In this document: one piece after another, positions 17,459 through 28,164 of the stretch
Layout of the letters: the number at the start of each line of letters is the position of its first letter
Numbering within the stretch: position 1 is the stretch's first letter
Assembly (NCBI RefSeq): GCF_014694375.1
Contig: NZ_JAAUWW010000008.1
Coordinates: 1 to 64,000 of the forward strand
From: Vibrio sp. S17_S38
GTDB taxonomy: Bacteria > Pseudomonadota > Gammaproteobacteria > Enterobacterales > Vibrionaceae
Length of the DNA stretch: 64,000 nt
Direction: 5' to 3'
The notes under the pieces: generated by a model
What the model was told of the DNA's origin: nothing
Database searches by the model: none
The model's input: the letters and a program-made list of their open reading frames with translations, nothing else
Made by a program: the position numbers and the translations under genes

Positions 17459-18259
17459 ATGAGATTTATTCCACTAGTAAATGCAGAGCAAGTAGGTAAA
17501 TGGACAGCTCGCCATATCATTGGTCGTATCAATGCTTTCAATCCAACCGCTGATCGTCCATTTGTTTTAGGCTTGCCTACTGGCGGCACTCCTTTAACTA
17601 CTTATAAATATCTTATTGAAGCTTATAAAGAAGGCAAAGTAAGCTTTAAAAATGTTGTAACATTCAATATGGATGAATACGTTGGTATCGATCCAAATCA
17701 TCCTGAATCTTACCGCTCATTTATGTATAACAACTTCTTTAATCATGTTGATGTTCAAGAAGAAAACATCAATCTACTTGATGGTAAAGCGGAAGATATC
17801 GATGCGCATTGCCAAGCTTATGAAGACAAGATCCGTTCATACGGTAAGATTAATTTATTCATGGGTGGCGTTGGTGTTGATGGGCATATTGCCTTTAATG
17901 AACCAGGTTCTTCTTTGTCTTCTCGTACTCGTATCAAAACGTTGACAGAAGAAACTCGCATCGTGAACTCTCGTTTCTTTAACGATGATCTAAACCTAGT
18001 GCCTAAATACGCATTAACGATTGGTGTTGCCACTTTACTTGATGCAGAAGAAGTACTGATTTTGTCGCTTGGTCACAATAAAGCACAAGCATTACAAATG
18101 GCAATTGAAGGTGCGGTTAACCACATGTGGACAGTTACAACACTGCAATTACATCGTAAAGCTATCTTGATTGCTGATGAACCAGCACAACAAGAATTAA
18201 AAGTAAAAACGGTTAAATATTTCTCAGAATTAGAAGCTGAAAATATTAAAGGCCTATAA
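17459..18259 (+). CDS. nagB: Glucosamine-6-phosphate deaminase
   Basis: NagB converts glucosamine-6-phosphate to fructose-6-phosphate and ammonia, the reverse direction of GlmS, feeding amino sugars into glycolysis. The 266 residues are the usual length. Visible motifs are [12 protein letters not shown] (phosphate binding), FNMDEYVGI (catalytic Asp region) and [17 protein letters not shown] with the catalytic His. AAAAGGAT lies upstream of the ATG. It is divergent from the DeoR-type gene with a 270-bp region holding two operator-like repeats. In chitin-using vibrios this enzyme is central to GlcNAc catabolism. Confidence 0.97.
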   Translation: MRFIPLVNAEQVGKWTARHIIGRINAFNPTADRPFVLGLPTGGTPLTTYKYLIEAYKEGKVSFKNVVTFNMDEYVGIDPNHPESYRSFMYNNFFNHVDVQEENINLLDGKAEDIDAHCQAYEDKIRSYGKINLFMGGVGVDGHIAFNEPGSSLSSRTRIKTLTEETRIVNSRFFNDDLNLVPKYALTIGVATLLDAEEVLILSLGHNKAQALQMAIEGAVNHMWTVTTLQLHRKAILIADEPAQQELKVKTVKYFSELEAENIKGL

Positions 18260-18271
18260 TTTTACACTATT

Positions 18272-18310
18272 AAAAAAGTCGACCACATACAAATGTGTTC
18301 GACTTTTTTG
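18272..18310. terminator. Bidirectional terminator between nagB and mtlR
   Basis: AAAAAAGTCGA...TCGACTTTTTT pair around an inner CACAT/ATGTG stem, giving A and T runs on both sides. It serves nagB on the plus strand and the mtl operon on the minus strand. Confidence 0.85.
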
Positions 18311-18377
18311 TCGTTGTATACCCAACAGAATTGAAGTTGCAGTGAGGTGACAAGTAAGAAGGGTATAAATATTACAT

Positions 18378-18914
18378 TTATGAGGTTAATGCATTACTTT
18401 TGGCAAGCAACGTTAGCATATCGGTAACGGCTAATGTGATGGTTGAAATGACTTTTTGAGTGTAGTTATCAATATACATATCATGCATAGATTCAGAAAG
18501 ATCATCAATGACGCTATTATCAAAATAAATTGGCATGATTTTCCGTATCGCGTGAACTTTATTCAGTTCAAAAATAACGTCTTCCTCTAAAAAGCTTACA
18601 TCATTGTCTTGAACTTTCACCCACTTTTTAAGCGTAACAAAAATATCGATATCGTCATAAAAATCTTTGCTTATCACTCCAAGCCCCAACAGCAGCTTGC
18701 CTCTTATTAAAATATCAGAAAGAGGTCCATTGCTAGTCAGTAATGGCTCAACGACATATTTAACGGCGTAATCATCTTTATAGAAGATACTTTTTAATAA
18801 TGAATCAATACCATCTTCCAAGACGTCATAAGCCACCATCAAACATTCCGATGCAGTTTTAGACTCAGCTAGAGCTTCAAGTAAATCACTTTCTAGTGGG
18901 ACATTAATTGACAT
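18378..18914 (-). CDS. mtlR: Mannitol operon regulator MtlR
   Basis: The 178-residue protein belongs to the MtlR family (mannitol repressor), small all-helical proteins that lower expression of the mannitol operon. Recognisable stretches are KSIFYKDDYAVKYVVEPLL, GPLSDILIRGKLLLGLGVI and DDIDIFVTLKKWV. No classical DNA-binding helix-turn-helix is visible, as usual for this family. It is the last gene of mtlA-mtlD-mtlR, 54 bp after mtlD. Confidence 0.9.
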   Translation of the reverse strand: MSINVPLESDLLEALAESKTASECLMVAYDVLEDGIDSLLKSIFYKDDYAVKYVVEPLLTSNGPLSDILIRGKLLLGLGVISKDFYDDIDIFVTLKKWVKVQDNDVSFLEEDVIFELNKVHAIRKIMPIYFDNSVIDDLSESMHDMYIDNYTQKVISTITLAVTDMLTLLAKSNALTS

Positions 18915-18968
18915 ATTTTTCCAAAATCAAGGTACAACAAAACTGCTGTACCTTCACTTAATCGTGGG

Positions 18969-20117
18969 TTACTTCAGTTCTAAATAAATTTCGTGCGCTA
19001 TTCTAACAACTTCAGCTTCTCTATCCAATTCTGAATAGTGCGCTAATGTTTCATCAAATCCTTTCGCTTTAAACATTTGTTGTAGCTCAACCGCTTGAGG
19101 ATCATCCGCATTTTCATAATGGAATGCGGCCGCGATTCCTTTCAATAAATGTTTATTCGGAAGACCATACTCTAACGTTCCATTAAGAGGTTTAATCAAG
19201 CGATCTTGTGGGCTTAATTTTCGGATTGGTTGACGACCAACACGGTCAACCTCATCACGAAGATATGGATTAGCAAAACGACCTAGGATTTTTTCGATAT
19301 AAGCAGCATGTGCTTCTTTATCAAAGCCATATCGTCTGATCAGAACTTCACCACTTTCTTGCATTGCTGCCTTTACCTCAGCACGAATCGCAGGATCATT
19401 AATAGAGTCCATAATGGTTTCATGATGAGCTAATACACCTAAATAAGCGGTAATTAAATGCCCAGTGTTTAAGGTAAATAATTTACGCTCAACAAATGCC
19501 ATCAAATTGTCGGTACATTCCATTCCTGGAATATTGGGTATATTACCTTTAAATTGAGTTTGATCTACAATCCACTCACTAAAGGTTTCAACCGTTACGG
19601 CTAGAATATCCGTTTCACCTTTTTCAGCAGGTGGAACAATACGGTCAACCGCAGAATCAACAAATCCAACATAAACGTCAACTTGAGCTTGAATCTCTTC
19701 GCTTAAATGAGAATAAACAGCATTACGGAGTTGCGTTGTCCCGCGAACCATATTCTCACAGGCAATGATGTTGAGTGGTTTGGTATTACCTAAACTCAGT
19801 CTCTTCTCAATACCCAGCGCAATAGTTTTTGAAATAATATTAAGAACGGTCGGACCAACGGCGGTGGTAATTAAATCAACGTTAGCAATAACGTCAATTA
19901 TCTCATCACTCGTCGAATTAATAGCGGTGACATTTTTAACCGTTTCAACAACACACTTTTCACCGACTACTTTCACCGAGTATTCATTACGCTTAGCCAG
20001 TGCTTCAACAACTGCCTCATTCACATCAGCAAAAATAACCTTGATTCCAGCGTCAGATAATAATTTACCAATAAAGCCACGACCGATATTTCCAGCACCA
20101 AAATGTAAAGCCTGCAT
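18969..20117 (-). CDS. mtlD: Mannitol-1-phosphate 5-dehydrogenase
   Basis: MtlD oxidises mannitol-1-phosphate from the PTS to fructose-6-phosphate with NAD+. The Rossmann motif [15 protein letters not shown] opens the protein, and [11 protein letters not shown] plus the [12 protein letters not shown] region are typical of polyol dehydrogenases. With the ATG at 20117, preceded by AGGTGA, it has 382 residues, the standard size; the longer in-frame start at 20156 is less likely. It lies 83 bp downstream of mtlA. Confidence 0.97.
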   Translation of the reverse strand: MQALHFGAGNIGRGFIGKLLSDAGIKVIFADVNEAVVEALAKRNEYSVKVVGEKCVVETVKNVTAINSTSDEIIDVIANVDLITTAVGPTVLNIISKTIALGIEKRLSLGNTKPLNIIACENMVRGTTQLRNAVYSHLSEEIQAQVDVYVGFVDSAVDRIVPPAEKGETDILAVTVETFSEWIVDQTQFKGNIPNIPGMECTDNLMAFVERKLFTLNTGHLITAYLGVLAHHETIMDSINDPAIRAEVKAAMQESGEVLIRRYGFDKEAHAAYIEKILGRFANPYLRDEVDRVGRQPIRKLSPQDRLIKPLNGTLEYGLPNKHLLKGIAAAFHYENADDPQAVELQQMFKAKGFDETLAHYSELDREAEVVRIAHEIYLELK

Positions 20118-20200
20118 ATTTTTCACCTTAACTTTCAATTCATTTAGATCTATCAAGGCCTGCGAAACAGGCCTTTCAAATTTCAGTCAATATTTATATT

Positions 20201-22081
20201 TTATTGACCATTAAGAATACGAAGAACATCTTTCGGATTAGTGGTTGATTTCAGTGTCTCAATCGCCTCTTCATCATCTAATGCATTTGTAATCGCGGTA
20301 ATAACATGGATATGCTCGTCACCTTTAGCTGCAATGCCGATGACCAATTTGGCGATAGAATCTTCATCTTCTCCCCATTGAACACCTGCAGGGAACTGAC
20401 AGAACACAATACCGGTATTCTTAACATATTTTTTTGCATCTATTACGCCATGTGGAACCGCAATAGATTCACCGAGATAGGTTGATACTTGTTTTTCACG
20501 GTCTAGCATGCCTTGAATATACTCCTCAGACACATTGCCTTGCTTGACCAATTGCTCACCAACAAACTTAATGATGTCGGTTTGATTAGTCTCTGTCATT
20601 CCAAGAAAAATACTTTCTTTCGTTAGCTTGAAAGGTGATGTTGATGGAATAACGTCAGCAGCCTCGACCACATTTGGATTCGAATCATTAGCGGCAAGTA
20701 ATTCAGAGACTAAATTGTCATAAACACTGGCTTCTAAGAAATTCGTTAACGAAATGTGCAATGCATTCTGTGCATGGGCTTTCGCTCGATCCGTTAGATC
20801 TTTATGTGTAATAACAATATCGACGTCTTGAGGTAAATTATTGATCGCCACGTTAGTCACTGAAATATCTAAACCAGCAGCCTGAACTTTTTTACGCAGT
20901 AAGCTCGCTCCCATTGCACTTGAGCCCATACCAGCATCACAAGCAACAATGATATTTTTCACTGCCGCCATATTGATAGTGGCTGAAGATCCGCCTTTTG
21001 AAGAAGCTTTCATATTTTTCATTTTTTCAGCAGCTAGCTCTAATGAATCATCATCTTCAGTTTGCTTCTGTGTTTTCATCAATAGTGATGCAACAAAGAA
21101 AGAGACCGCTGTTGAAGCAATTACGGATAGAACAACACCAATAATTGAGGCTTTCGGTGTCATTAATAGAACAGCAAAGATAGAGCCTGGTGACGCTGGA
21201 GAAATAAGACCTGCATTAAATAGCGTTAAAGTGAATACTCCTGTCATACCACCAGCAATAACAGCTAGGATAAGGCGTGGATTCATTAATACATATGGGA
21301 AGTAAATTTCGTGTATGCCACCAAAAAAATGAATAATAGATGCACCAGCAGCCGATTGCTTCGCATTACCTTTACCAAACACCATGTAAGCTAATAGAAG
21401 ACCAAGACCTGGACCAGGGTTTGCCTCAATTAAGAAGAAAATTGAACGCCCTGTTTCTTGAGCTTGCTGCACACCGAGTGGCGTAAAGATTCCATGGTTA
21501 ATGGCGTTGTTTAAGAATAGGATTTTTGCAGGTTCTACAAAAATTGAAGTCAGTGGAAGTAAACCTGCATCAACAAGGAATTGAACTCCTGAAGCAAGGC
21601 CAGATGTTAATACCTTAACCGCTGGACCAACAACAATATAAGCGATGATGGCACAAATCATACCAACAATACCGGCTGAGAAGTTATTCACTAACATCTC
21701 AAACCCACTCTTCACTTTACCATCAACAGCTTCATCAAATTTCTTAATGGCGAGGCCGCCTAATGGACCAACGATCATAGCCCCCATGAACATAGGAATA
21801 TCAGTACCAACAATGACCCCCATTGTGGTAATTGCACCTACAACCGCACCTCGATCACCACCAATCATACGACCACCGGTATAACCAATCAGTAATGGCA
21901 ATAAGTAAGTGATCATTGGGCCAACCATTGACGCTAAAGTTTCATTTGGAACCCAGCCAGTTGGTATGAATAAAGCAGTAATAAAACCCCAAGCAATGAA
22001 CGCCCCAATATTAGGCATAACCATGTTGGATAAAAAACGACCAAAGTTCTGGACCTTAATTTTAGCGTCAGGTGATATCAT
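20201..22081 (-). CDS. mtlA: PTS mannitol-specific EIICBA component
   Basis: MtlA imports mannitol and phosphorylates it to mannitol-1-phosphate. The 626 residues comprise an inner-membrane IIC domain of several transmembrane helices (about 1-345), a IIB domain with the phosphorylated Cys in IIVACDAGMGSSAMG, and a IIA domain with the active-site His in GESIAVPHGVIDA. CGAGGT is well placed before the ATG. It is the first gene of the operon. CRP-like sites lie about 110-170 bp upstream, so catabolite control is likely. Confidence 0.97.
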   Translation of the reverse strand: MISPDAKIKVQNFGRFLSNMVMPNIGAFIAWGFITALFIPTGWVPNETLASMVGPMITYLLPLLIGYTGGRMIGGDRGAVVGAITTMGVIVGTDIPMFMGAMIVGPLGGLAIKKFDEAVDGKVKSGFEMLVNNFSAGIVGMICAIIAYIVVGPAVKVLTSGLASGVQFLVDAGLLPLTSIFVEPAKILFLNNAINHGIFTPLGVQQAQETGRSIFFLIEANPGPGLGLLLAYMVFGKGNAKQSAAGASIIHFFGGIHEIYFPYVLMNPRLILAVIAGGMTGVFTLTLFNAGLISPASPGSIFAVLLMTPKASIIGVVLSVIASTAVSFFVASLLMKTQKQTEDDDSLELAAEKMKNMKASSKGGSSATINMAAVKNIIVACDAGMGSSAMGASLLRKKVQAAGLDISVTNVAINNLPQDVDIVITHKDLTDRAKAHAQNALHISLTNFLEASVYDNLVSELLAANDSNPNVVEAADVIPSTSPFKLTKESIFLGMTETNQTDIIKFVGEQLVKQGNVSEEYIQGMLDREKQVSTYLGESIAVPHGVIDAKKYVKNTGIVFCQFPAGVQWGEDEDSIAKLVIGIAAKGDEHIHVITAITNALDDEEAIETLKSTTNPKDVLRILNGQ

Positions 22082-22872
22082 AAAATGACCTCGTCAGTTG
22101 TCTCTAATTTGGGTTTCAAGGCCCAATATTTGTATTAAGAAGTTATTTAAATCTAACACAATATTTTCAAAGTGCAGTACGAACGATAATTAGTGATCAA
22201 TATCACTAAAATCATTGATAAAACAAAAGACAACAGAGATCAAAATCACAAAAATAACGTATATAAATTACATCCATCCAATTCATGATAAATACCCCAA
22301 TGAAAAACAAGATACAAGTCACAAAAACAAGCACTTCGACTTAAATTAAATAGATACATAGATCACAAATTTAAAACGTATGGATTAAAATTAGATTATT
22401 AAAGCATCAGCAATTCACTATAAATTCATAAAACAAAGATACATGTAATAAAATTACACAAATAGCATCCAAAAATTACCCCCTCTTAACCACGCTACCT
22501 CTCGTTACGATCGATCTAGATTTGATCTAATTTTTCATTACCGAATTTATTTCACAGTCTAAAATAATAATTTCTGACAAAAGGTTGTCCTAAGACAAGT
22601 AAGATTCGTGATCTTACCGATAAAGACTGGTAAAATTCCTACCTCAATTTAGAAAATTAATTACAGGTATTTAGGCTTATCTAAATCTTGCAAATGAACG
22701 ATAGTGAAAAGATAATCGCTATTACGCAAGCGAGCCAACAAATACCCGCTACACTGTATGTCAGCATTTCTGTTTTGATGAACATCACATTATCTTCATG
22801 AGGTAATTGAATGCGTTATCTGAACTCATAAAGTTAAAAATTGTAATATTACTTACCGGAGAGCACTTCCAC
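22082..22872. other. Long divergent control region of mtlA and pykF
   Basis: No gene was found in these 791 bp. The mtlA side holds a CRP-like site GTGATCAATATCAC (22193-22206) and a second, weaker one GAGATCAAAATCAC (22236-22249). The pykF side holds two adjacent inverted repeats: TTGTC/GACAA (22585-22598) and GTAAGAT/ATCTTAC (22599-22617). The middle is AT-rich. A cis-antisense RNA such as MtlS of Vibrio cholerae could sit in the mtlA leader, but I see no sequence proof. Confidence 0.5.
22193..22206. promoter_or_regulatory. CRP-like site upstream of mtlA
   Basis: GTGA-N6-TCAC is the core of the CRP consensus, here inside the larger palindrome TTAGTGATCAATATCACTAA. It is about 110 bp upstream of the mtlA start, consistent with activation of a PTS sugar operon. 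Confidence 0.55.
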
Positions 22873-24285
22873 ATGAAAAAGACCAAAATCGTATGTACGA
22901 TTGGCCCGAAAACTGAATCTGTTGAGAAACTAACTGAACTTGCAAATGCAGGCATGAACGTAATGCGTTTGAACTTCTCACACGGTGATTTTGCTGAACA
23001 TGGCGCTCGTATTGATAATCTTCGCCAAGTAATGAAAAACACAGGTAAGCAACTTGCTATTTTGCTTGATACTAAAGGTCCTGAGATTCGCACCATCAAA
23101 CTAGAAAATGGTGACGATGTTGCGCTAGTTGCTGGCCAAGAGTTTACTTTCACAACCGATACATCTGTTGTAGGTAACATTAATACTGTTGCGGTAACTT
23201 ACCCAGGCTTTGCTCAAGATCTTACTGCTGGTGACACAATCTTAGTCGATGATGGCCTAATTGAGATGGTTGTTGTTGCAACTACCGAAACTGAAGTTAA
23301 GTGTAAAGTGCTTAACAACGGTGACCTAGGTGAAAACAAAGGTGTTAACCTTCCTGGCGTTTCAGTAAAACTTCCTGCACTTGCAGAAAAAGATAAAGCT
23401 GACCTTAAATTTGGTTGTGAGCAAGGCGTCGATTTCGTTGCTGCATCTTTCATCCGTAAAGCTGATGATGTTAAAGAAATCCGCGAGCTTCTAGTGGCTA
23501 ACGGTGGCGCAGACATCCAAATCATCTCTAAAATTGAGAACCAAGAAGGCGTTGATAACTTTGACGAAATTCTTGAAGCCTCTGACGGCATCATGGTTGC
23601 TCGTGGCGATCTAGGTGTTGAAATCCCAGTTGAAGAAGTAATCTTCGCTCAAAAAATGATGATCGAGAAATGTAACCGCGCACGTAAAGTGGTTATCACT
23701 GCAACTCAAATGCTTGATTCTATGATCAAAAACCCACGTCCAACTCGCGCAGAAGCGGGCGATGTAGCGAACGCAATCATGGATGGAACAGATGCAGTAA
23801 TGCTTTCTGGTGAGTCTGCAAAAGGTAAATACCCTGTTGAAGCAGTAACTATCATGGCTCAAATCTGTGCCCGTACTGATCGCGCATTGAAAGCCGAGTT
23901 AAGCTCTCGTCTAGACAGCCCACGTTTACGCATCACTGAAGCAGTATGTAAATCAGCAGTAGAAACCGCTGAGAAACTTGCCGCGCCCGTTATTGTTGTA
24001 GCAACAGAAGCGGGTAAATCTGCGCGTTCTGTACGTAAATACTTCCCAACAGCAAAAATCATTGCGGTAACGACTAATACTAAGACTGCAGCGCAACTTT
24101 GCTTGTCTAAAGGTGTTACACCAATCGTTGTTGATGCAATTAATGATACTGAAGACTTCTACCGTCAAGGTATGGCTTTAGCACTTGAAATTGGCTACGG
24201 CGAGAAAGGCGATATTGCTGTTATGGTTTCTGGTGCTCTAGTACCATCAGGCACAACTAACACTTCTTCTGTACACGTTCTTTAA
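22873..24285 (+). CDS. pykF: Pyruvate kinase I
   Basis: Pyruvate kinase turns phosphoenolpyruvate and ADP into pyruvate and ATP. It has 470 residues from the ATG at 22873 ([16 protein letters not shown]), with GGAG 11 bp upstream; an earlier in-frame start at 22807 adds residues absent from the family. Motifs include [19 protein letters not shown] and the active-site [18 protein letters not shown] with [14 protein letters not shown]. Length and sequence match the fructose-1,6-bisphosphate-activated PykF type. It is a single-gene unit with its own terminator. Confidence 0.97.
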   Translation: MKKTKIVCTIGPKTESVEKLTELANAGMNVMRLNFSHGDFAEHGARIDNLRQVMKNTGKQLAILLDTKGPEIRTIKLENGDDVALVAGQEFTFTTDTSVVGNINTVAVTYPGFAQDLTAGDTILVDDGLIEMVVVATTETEVKCKVLNNGDLGENKGVNLPGVSVKLPALAEKDKADLKFGCEQGVDFVAASFIRKADDVKEIRELLVANGGADIQIISKIENQEGVDNFDEILEASDGIMVARGDLGVEIPVEEVIFAQKMMIEKCNRARKVVITATQMLDSMIKNPRPTRAEAGDVANAIMDGTDAVMLSGESAKGKYPVEAVTIMAQICARTDRALKAELSSRLDSPRLRITEAVCKSAVETAEKLAAPVIVVATEAGKSARSVRKYFPTAKIIAVTTNTKTAAQLCLSKGVTPIVVDAINDTEDFYRQGMALALEIGYGEKGDIAVMVSGALVPSGTTNTSSVHVL

Positions 24286-24329
24286 TTTAGAGCGCCCCGA
24301 CCTTATTTAGGACTGGACAGAGAACAAAT

Positions 24330-24359
24330 AAAAAGGAGACCGATATGGTCTCCTTTTTT
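24330..24359 (+). terminator. Rho-independent terminator of pykF
   Basis: AAAAAGGAGACC, loop GATAT, GGTCTCCTTTTTT form a perfect 12-bp stem with a T run, 45 bp after the pykF stop. Confidence 0.9.
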
Positions 24360-24489
24360 ATCATTTACTGTTTAGATGCATACCTAGGCAAAATTATGAG
24401 TCAATAGCTAGTCTATTGAATTAATTTTAACGAAGTTAGGCACTAAAAGAACAAGTTGTTTAGCTTAAATTATTCAGGGTTCAGGTTAG

Positions 24490-24984
24490 TTAGGCTCTTA
24501 ATGCTCTCTCACCACGGGCAATCCCCACTACGCCACTACGCGCAACTTCAATCACATCGGTCATTTCTGATACCGCTTTAATAAAAGCATCAAGTTTCTC
24601 ACTATCGCCCGCTAATTGAATGGTGAATAAAGAAGCCGTAACATCAACTATTTGACCTCGAAACACCTCGGATAAGCGATGAACTTCAGAACGAGCAAAA
24701 CCACTAGCCTTGACCTTTACTAGCATCAGCTCTCTTTCAACATACGCTTGCTCTGTCACTTCTTGGACCTTTAATACATCAACAAGCTTATGTAAGTGCT
24801 TTTCAATTTGCTCTAATTCAAGCGCATCACTTGCGGTCGTTATGTTTAAACGCGATAGCGTTGGATCATCGGTGGCTGAAACGGTAAGAGACTCAATGTT
24901 ATAACCACGCTGTGAGAACAAGCCAACAACACGAGATAAAGAGCCAGCCTGGTTCTCTAATAATAATGAAATGATATGTCTCAT
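24490..24984 (-). CDS. ilvH: Acetolactate synthase 3 regulatory (small) subunit
   Basis: IlvH is the valine-sensing small subunit of acetolactate synthase III. It has 164 residues: an N-terminal ACT domain (MRHIISLLLENQAGSLSRVV, FSQRGYNIESLTV) and the conserved C-terminal half (ELMLVKVKASGFARSEVHRL, DVTASLFTIQLAGDSEKLDAF). The start lies one base after the ilvI stop (TAACATG), with GGAGAG upstream inside ilvI, so the pair is translationally coupled. Confidence 0.97.
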   Translation of the reverse strand: MRHIISLLLENQAGSLSRVVGLFSQRGYNIESLTVSATDDPTLSRLNITTASDALELEQIEKHLHKLVDVLKVQEVTEQAYVERELMLVKVKASGFARSEVHRLSEVFRGQIVDVTASLFTIQLAGDSEKLDAFIKAVSEMTDVIEVARSGVVGIARGERALRA

Positions 24985-24985
24985 G

Positions 24986-26704
24986 TTAAGTTCTCTCCGT
25001 TTTGCTTAGCCACATCTTATCCATACTTTCACCCTTCACTTGCATTGGATAAACATGCTCAGTTTCATCAACATTAATATCAATAAAGACTAAGCGATCT
25101 TTCATATCCAGCGCTTTTTTCAAACCTGCCTCAAGATCTTCAGGTTTATCAATTCGAATACCAACATGCCCATAAGCTTCGGCAATCGCAGCAAAATCTG
25201 GTACGGAGTCCATATAAGAATGAGAGTGACGACCTTGATAAATAATATCTTGCCACTGTTTCACCATGCCTAAAAATCGGTTATTAAGGTTAACAATTTT
25301 CACCGGAATATCGTATTGCAAGCAAGTGGACAATTCTTGGATATTCATTTGAATACTGCCATCACCAGTCACACAGACTACTTCTTCTTGAGGCATTGCA
25401 AACTTAACGCCCATAGCGGCTGGTAAACCAAATCCCATGGTGCCCAAACCACCTGAATTAATCCAACGACGCGGTTTATCAAACGGATAATAAAGCGCAG
25501 CAAACATTTGGTGCTGACCAACATCGGAAGCAACGTAAGCATCACCATTGGTCAACTTATAAAGTGTTTCGATAACTTGTTGAGGTTTAATGCGATCGGT
25601 GGTGCGATCAAACTCTAAACATTTGCGATTCTTCCAACCTTGCAACTCTAACCACCAAGTTTCAATCGCTTCACTGTCTTGTTTTGTCTCTTTTTCAACT
25701 AACTGCTTTAACATGCTATTTAGCACTTCATCAGCAGACCCTACAATCGGCAAATCTGCATGGATGGTTTTCGAGATAGACGATGGATCAATATCGATAT
25801 GCATGATCTTGGCATTAGGGCAATATTTCTCAACGTTATTAGTGGTTCGGTCGTCAAAACGAACGCCGACACCAAAAATTAAATCCGCATTATGCATTGC
25901 CATATTGGCTTCATAGGTACCATGCATTCCGAGCATACCTAAAGAGTTCTTATGCGTTGCGGGAAATGCGCCAAGTCCCATCAACGTGCTCACAACTGGT
26001 AAGTTTAACGCTTCCGCTAATTTAATAAGTTGCTGACTCGCTTCCGCAATGATTGCACCGCCACCAACATATAAAACGGGTTTCTTGGCTTCAAGTAATG
26101 CTTTCAAACCTTTTTTAATTTGCCCCTTATGACCCGATGTCGTCGGATTATAAGAGCGCATTTGTACATCATCAGGATATTGATAAGGGAATTTTTCAAG
26201 AGGATTAAGTACATTTTTAGGTAGATCAACCACTACAGGACCAGGACGGCCAGTTGATGCAAGATAAAATGCTTTTTTAATTACTTTGGGAATGTCTTCA
26301 GCCTTTTGAACTAAAAAGCTGTGTTTTACAACTGGGCGAGAGATTCCAACCATATCGCATTCTTGAAAGGCATCATAACCAATTAAATTACTCGGTACTT
26401 GCCCAGAAATCACCACCATTGGTGCCGAATCCATATAAGCGGTCGCGATACCTGTAATGGTATTGGTCGCGCCAGGGCCAGATGTCACAAGAACAACCCC
26501 CACTTTCCCTGTTGCACGGGCATAACCATCAGCCATGTGAGTTGCGGCTTGTTCATGGCGAACTAATACATGCTCAATATCACTTTTCTCATGCAATGCA
26601 TCGTAGATATCGAGAACTGAACCACCAGGGTAGCCAAAGATGTGTTCAACACCTTCATCAATCAAAGAGCGAACAACCATGTCCGCACCGGATAACATTT
26701 CCAT
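24986..26704 (-). CDS. ilvI: Acetolactate synthase 3 catalytic (large) subunit
   Basis: IlvI makes acetolactate or acetohydroxybutyrate from pyruvate (and ketobutyrate), the first common step to valine, leucine and isoleucine. It has 572 residues from the ATG at 26704 with GGAGG five bases ahead; the in-frame GTG at 26725 is less likely. The TPP-activating glutamate sits in [20 protein letters not shown], and the TPP/Mg site is [14 protein letters not shown]...NNRFLGMV. It forms an operon with ilvH behind a nearly 500-bp leader. Confidence 0.97.
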   Translation of the reverse strand: MEMLSGADMVVRSLIDEGVEHIFGYPGGSVLDIYDALHEKSDIEHVLVRHEQAATHMADGYARATGKVGVVLVTSGPGATNTITGIATAYMDSAPMVVISGQVPSNLIGYDAFQECDMVGISRPVVKHSFLVQKAEDIPKVIKKAFYLASTGRPGPVVVDLPKNVLNPLEKFPYQYPDDVQMRSYNPTTSGHKGQIKKGLKALLEAKKPVLYVGGGAIIAEASQQLIKLAEALNLPVVSTLMGLGAFPATHKNSLGMLGMHGTYEANMAMHNADLIFGVGVRFDDRTTNNVEKYCPNAKIMHIDIDPSSISKTIHADLPIVGSADEVLNSMLKQLVEKETKQDSEAIETWWLELQGWKNRKCLEFDRTTDRIKPQQVIETLYKLTNGDAYVASDVGQHQMFAALYYPFDKPRRWINSGGLGTMGFGLPAAMGVKFAMPQEEVVCVTGDGSIQMNIQELSTCLQYDIPVKIVNLNNRFLGMVKQWQDIIYQGRHSHSYMDSVPDFAAIAEAYGHVGIRIDKPEDLEAGLKKALDMKDRLVFIDINVDETEHVYPMQVKGESMDKMWLSKTERT

Positions 26705-27129
26705 GTTGCCTCCATTTAAACTCACCCAATGAGGTAGCCTCGTTCGTTCATTCGGTAAATCTTACATAGTTAGGGCTTATTTTTAGCCTAAATGAAGATG
26801 CGTATCATCCTACAACTTGTACCAACGAGGGGAACGAAATGAATACCATCTTATCTATGTACCCCTTAATTCGATCATAATCGACTAAGGAGGTGCATTG
26901 CTGAGCGATAAAGCGCAACTCAGTTACTTTACCTTCATACCCCTACTTCGTCTACGGGGTAAAATTCAGCCATAATTCACTTTGATAGGTATCTTCGTTA
27001 TCAACAAGAATAATTACCTATAAATTAATAAAAAATAGCCCTCAATCACTCGTTTAATATTAAAAAACAAATGTAAAATATTGGCCATTATTTTACATAG
27101 ATCACACTTCATTAACCGGGCATTCAGCT
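26705..27129 (-). promoter_or_regulatory. Long upstream region of ilvIH with palindromes and short ORF
   Basis: No standard gene fits. On the minus strand there is, in order: a 28-bp near-perfect palindrome (27098-27071); a 12-codon ORF MAEFYPVDEVGV (26973-26935) whose own DNA can fold (CCCCGTA...TAGGGG); a CTGAG/CTCAG hairpin (about 26924-26902); and a GGGG/CCCC pairing around 26866-26829. A TTAGGGCT/AGCCTAA hairpin lies at 26770-26791. No T run follows any of these, so a classic attenuator is not shown. The region may contain ilvIH promoters and Lrp- or LeuO-responsive sites. Confidence 0.4.
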
Positions 27130-27177
27130 GAAATACAAAAAGCGCAGATCCGAAGATTCTGCGCTTTTTGTATTTCA
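27130..27177 (-). terminator. Rho-independent terminator of leuO
   Basis: GAAATACAAAAAGCGCAGA and TCTGCGCTTTTTGTATTTC pair almost perfectly around a 9-base loop; the A and T runs make it work in both directions. It begins 22 bp beyond the leuO stop codon and separates leuO from the ilvIH control region. Confidence 0.9.
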
Positions 27178-27198
27178 ATTAATTGTTAGTTAAATCTA

Positions 27199-28164
27199 TT
27201 ACATGTTTTCAGCTAAAGTCTCACCACAAATAAGCATCAACTGATCACGCATCCAAATATGACCCTTATCTTTTTCACTTGATTCATGCCAGCTTAAGTA
27301 TCCTGCAGCTTTATTATTTTCAAACGGGTATGGCAATATCTTATAATTTGCTCGGTTTGGCATAATATCCATTAACCAACGAGGAACAACCGTCACTAAT
27401 TCAGATTGGCTCACGACATAAAGAACGTTGGCTAATCCAGTCCCTTGATAAGAGGCTTGGCATCCACTTTCGGTTCCATACACTCGTTCAGAAAAACTGC
27501 TGATACCATTTAATTTTGATAATGTTGCATGCTTTTCAGCTAGAAATTCTTGCTCTGTTATTTCAGAACCAATACGTGGATGGCTTGCAGAAACAACTAC
27601 CACTAATTCATCGCTAAATATTTCAGTACTTGAATACCCTGGTGCATCGAAACGTGCATAATCAATCACGAAATCAACTTCTTGATAACGTAATTTTTCG
27701 GTTAAATTACTATCACATTCAGCATCAAGGTGAAGCTGAATGCTTGGTGCTTTTTCTGCAACACCACTCATTATTCGAGGTGCAAAGCGGATATCCGATG
27801 GGCTGCATACTGCCAGCTTAAATGTGCGTTCCGAAGTTTCAGGAAGAAAAATTGAATTTGGTAGTTCATTTCGAACTAATTGTAGAGCTTGACGTAACGG
27901 ACCAAACAATTGACGAGCACGTTGAGTTGGCTGGATCCCACGTCCATGACGCATAAATAATTCGTCATTAAACATAACTTTTAATCGAGCAACAGCATTA
28001 CTAACCGCTGGCTGAGACATCCCTAAATATTGTGCAGCACGAGTAATATTTTGTTCCTGCATGACCGCATCAAAAACAGTTAATAGGTTAAGATCAACAC
28101 CACGCAAAGTAGATTCCGTTCTGTTATTGGTGACAGTTTGGTTTTGTTGATTCATATTTGTCAT
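27199..28164 (-). CDS. leuO: LysR-family regulator LeuO
   Basis: LeuO is a LysR-type regulator that counteracts H-NS silencing and is linked to the leu/ilv genes; in vibrios it also controls stress and virulence genes. It has 321 residues with the HTH at about 25-85 (VDLNLLTVFDAVMQEQNITR, SQPAVSNAVARLKVMFND) and a C-terminal effector domain. GAGG lies 8 bp before the ATG. The gene is upstream of ilvIH on the same strand, and leuABCD is transcribed away on the other strand about 2.1 kb off, the usual leuO neighbourhood but with two extra genes in between. Confidence 0.9.
   Translation of the reverse strand: MTNMNQQNQTVTNNRTESTLRGVDLNLLTVFDAVMQEQNITRAAQYLGMSQPAVSNAVARLKVMFNDELFMRHGRGIQPTQRARQLFGPLRQALQLVRNELPNSIFLPETSERTFKLAVCSPSDIRFAPRIMSGVAEKAPSIQLHLDAECDSNLTEKLRYQEVDFVIDYARFDAPGYSSTEIFSDELVVVVSASHPRIGSEITEQEFLAEKHATLSKLNGISSFSERVYGTESGCQASYQGTGLANVLYVVSQSELVTVVPRWLMDIMPNRANYKILPYPFENNKAAGYLSWHESSEKDKGHIWMRDQLMLICGETLAENM

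Noticed and set aside
22082..22500. MtlS-like antisense small RNA in the mtlA leader
   Set aside because: Known in Vibrio cholerae at this place, but I cannot identify a promoter-terminator pair for it here.
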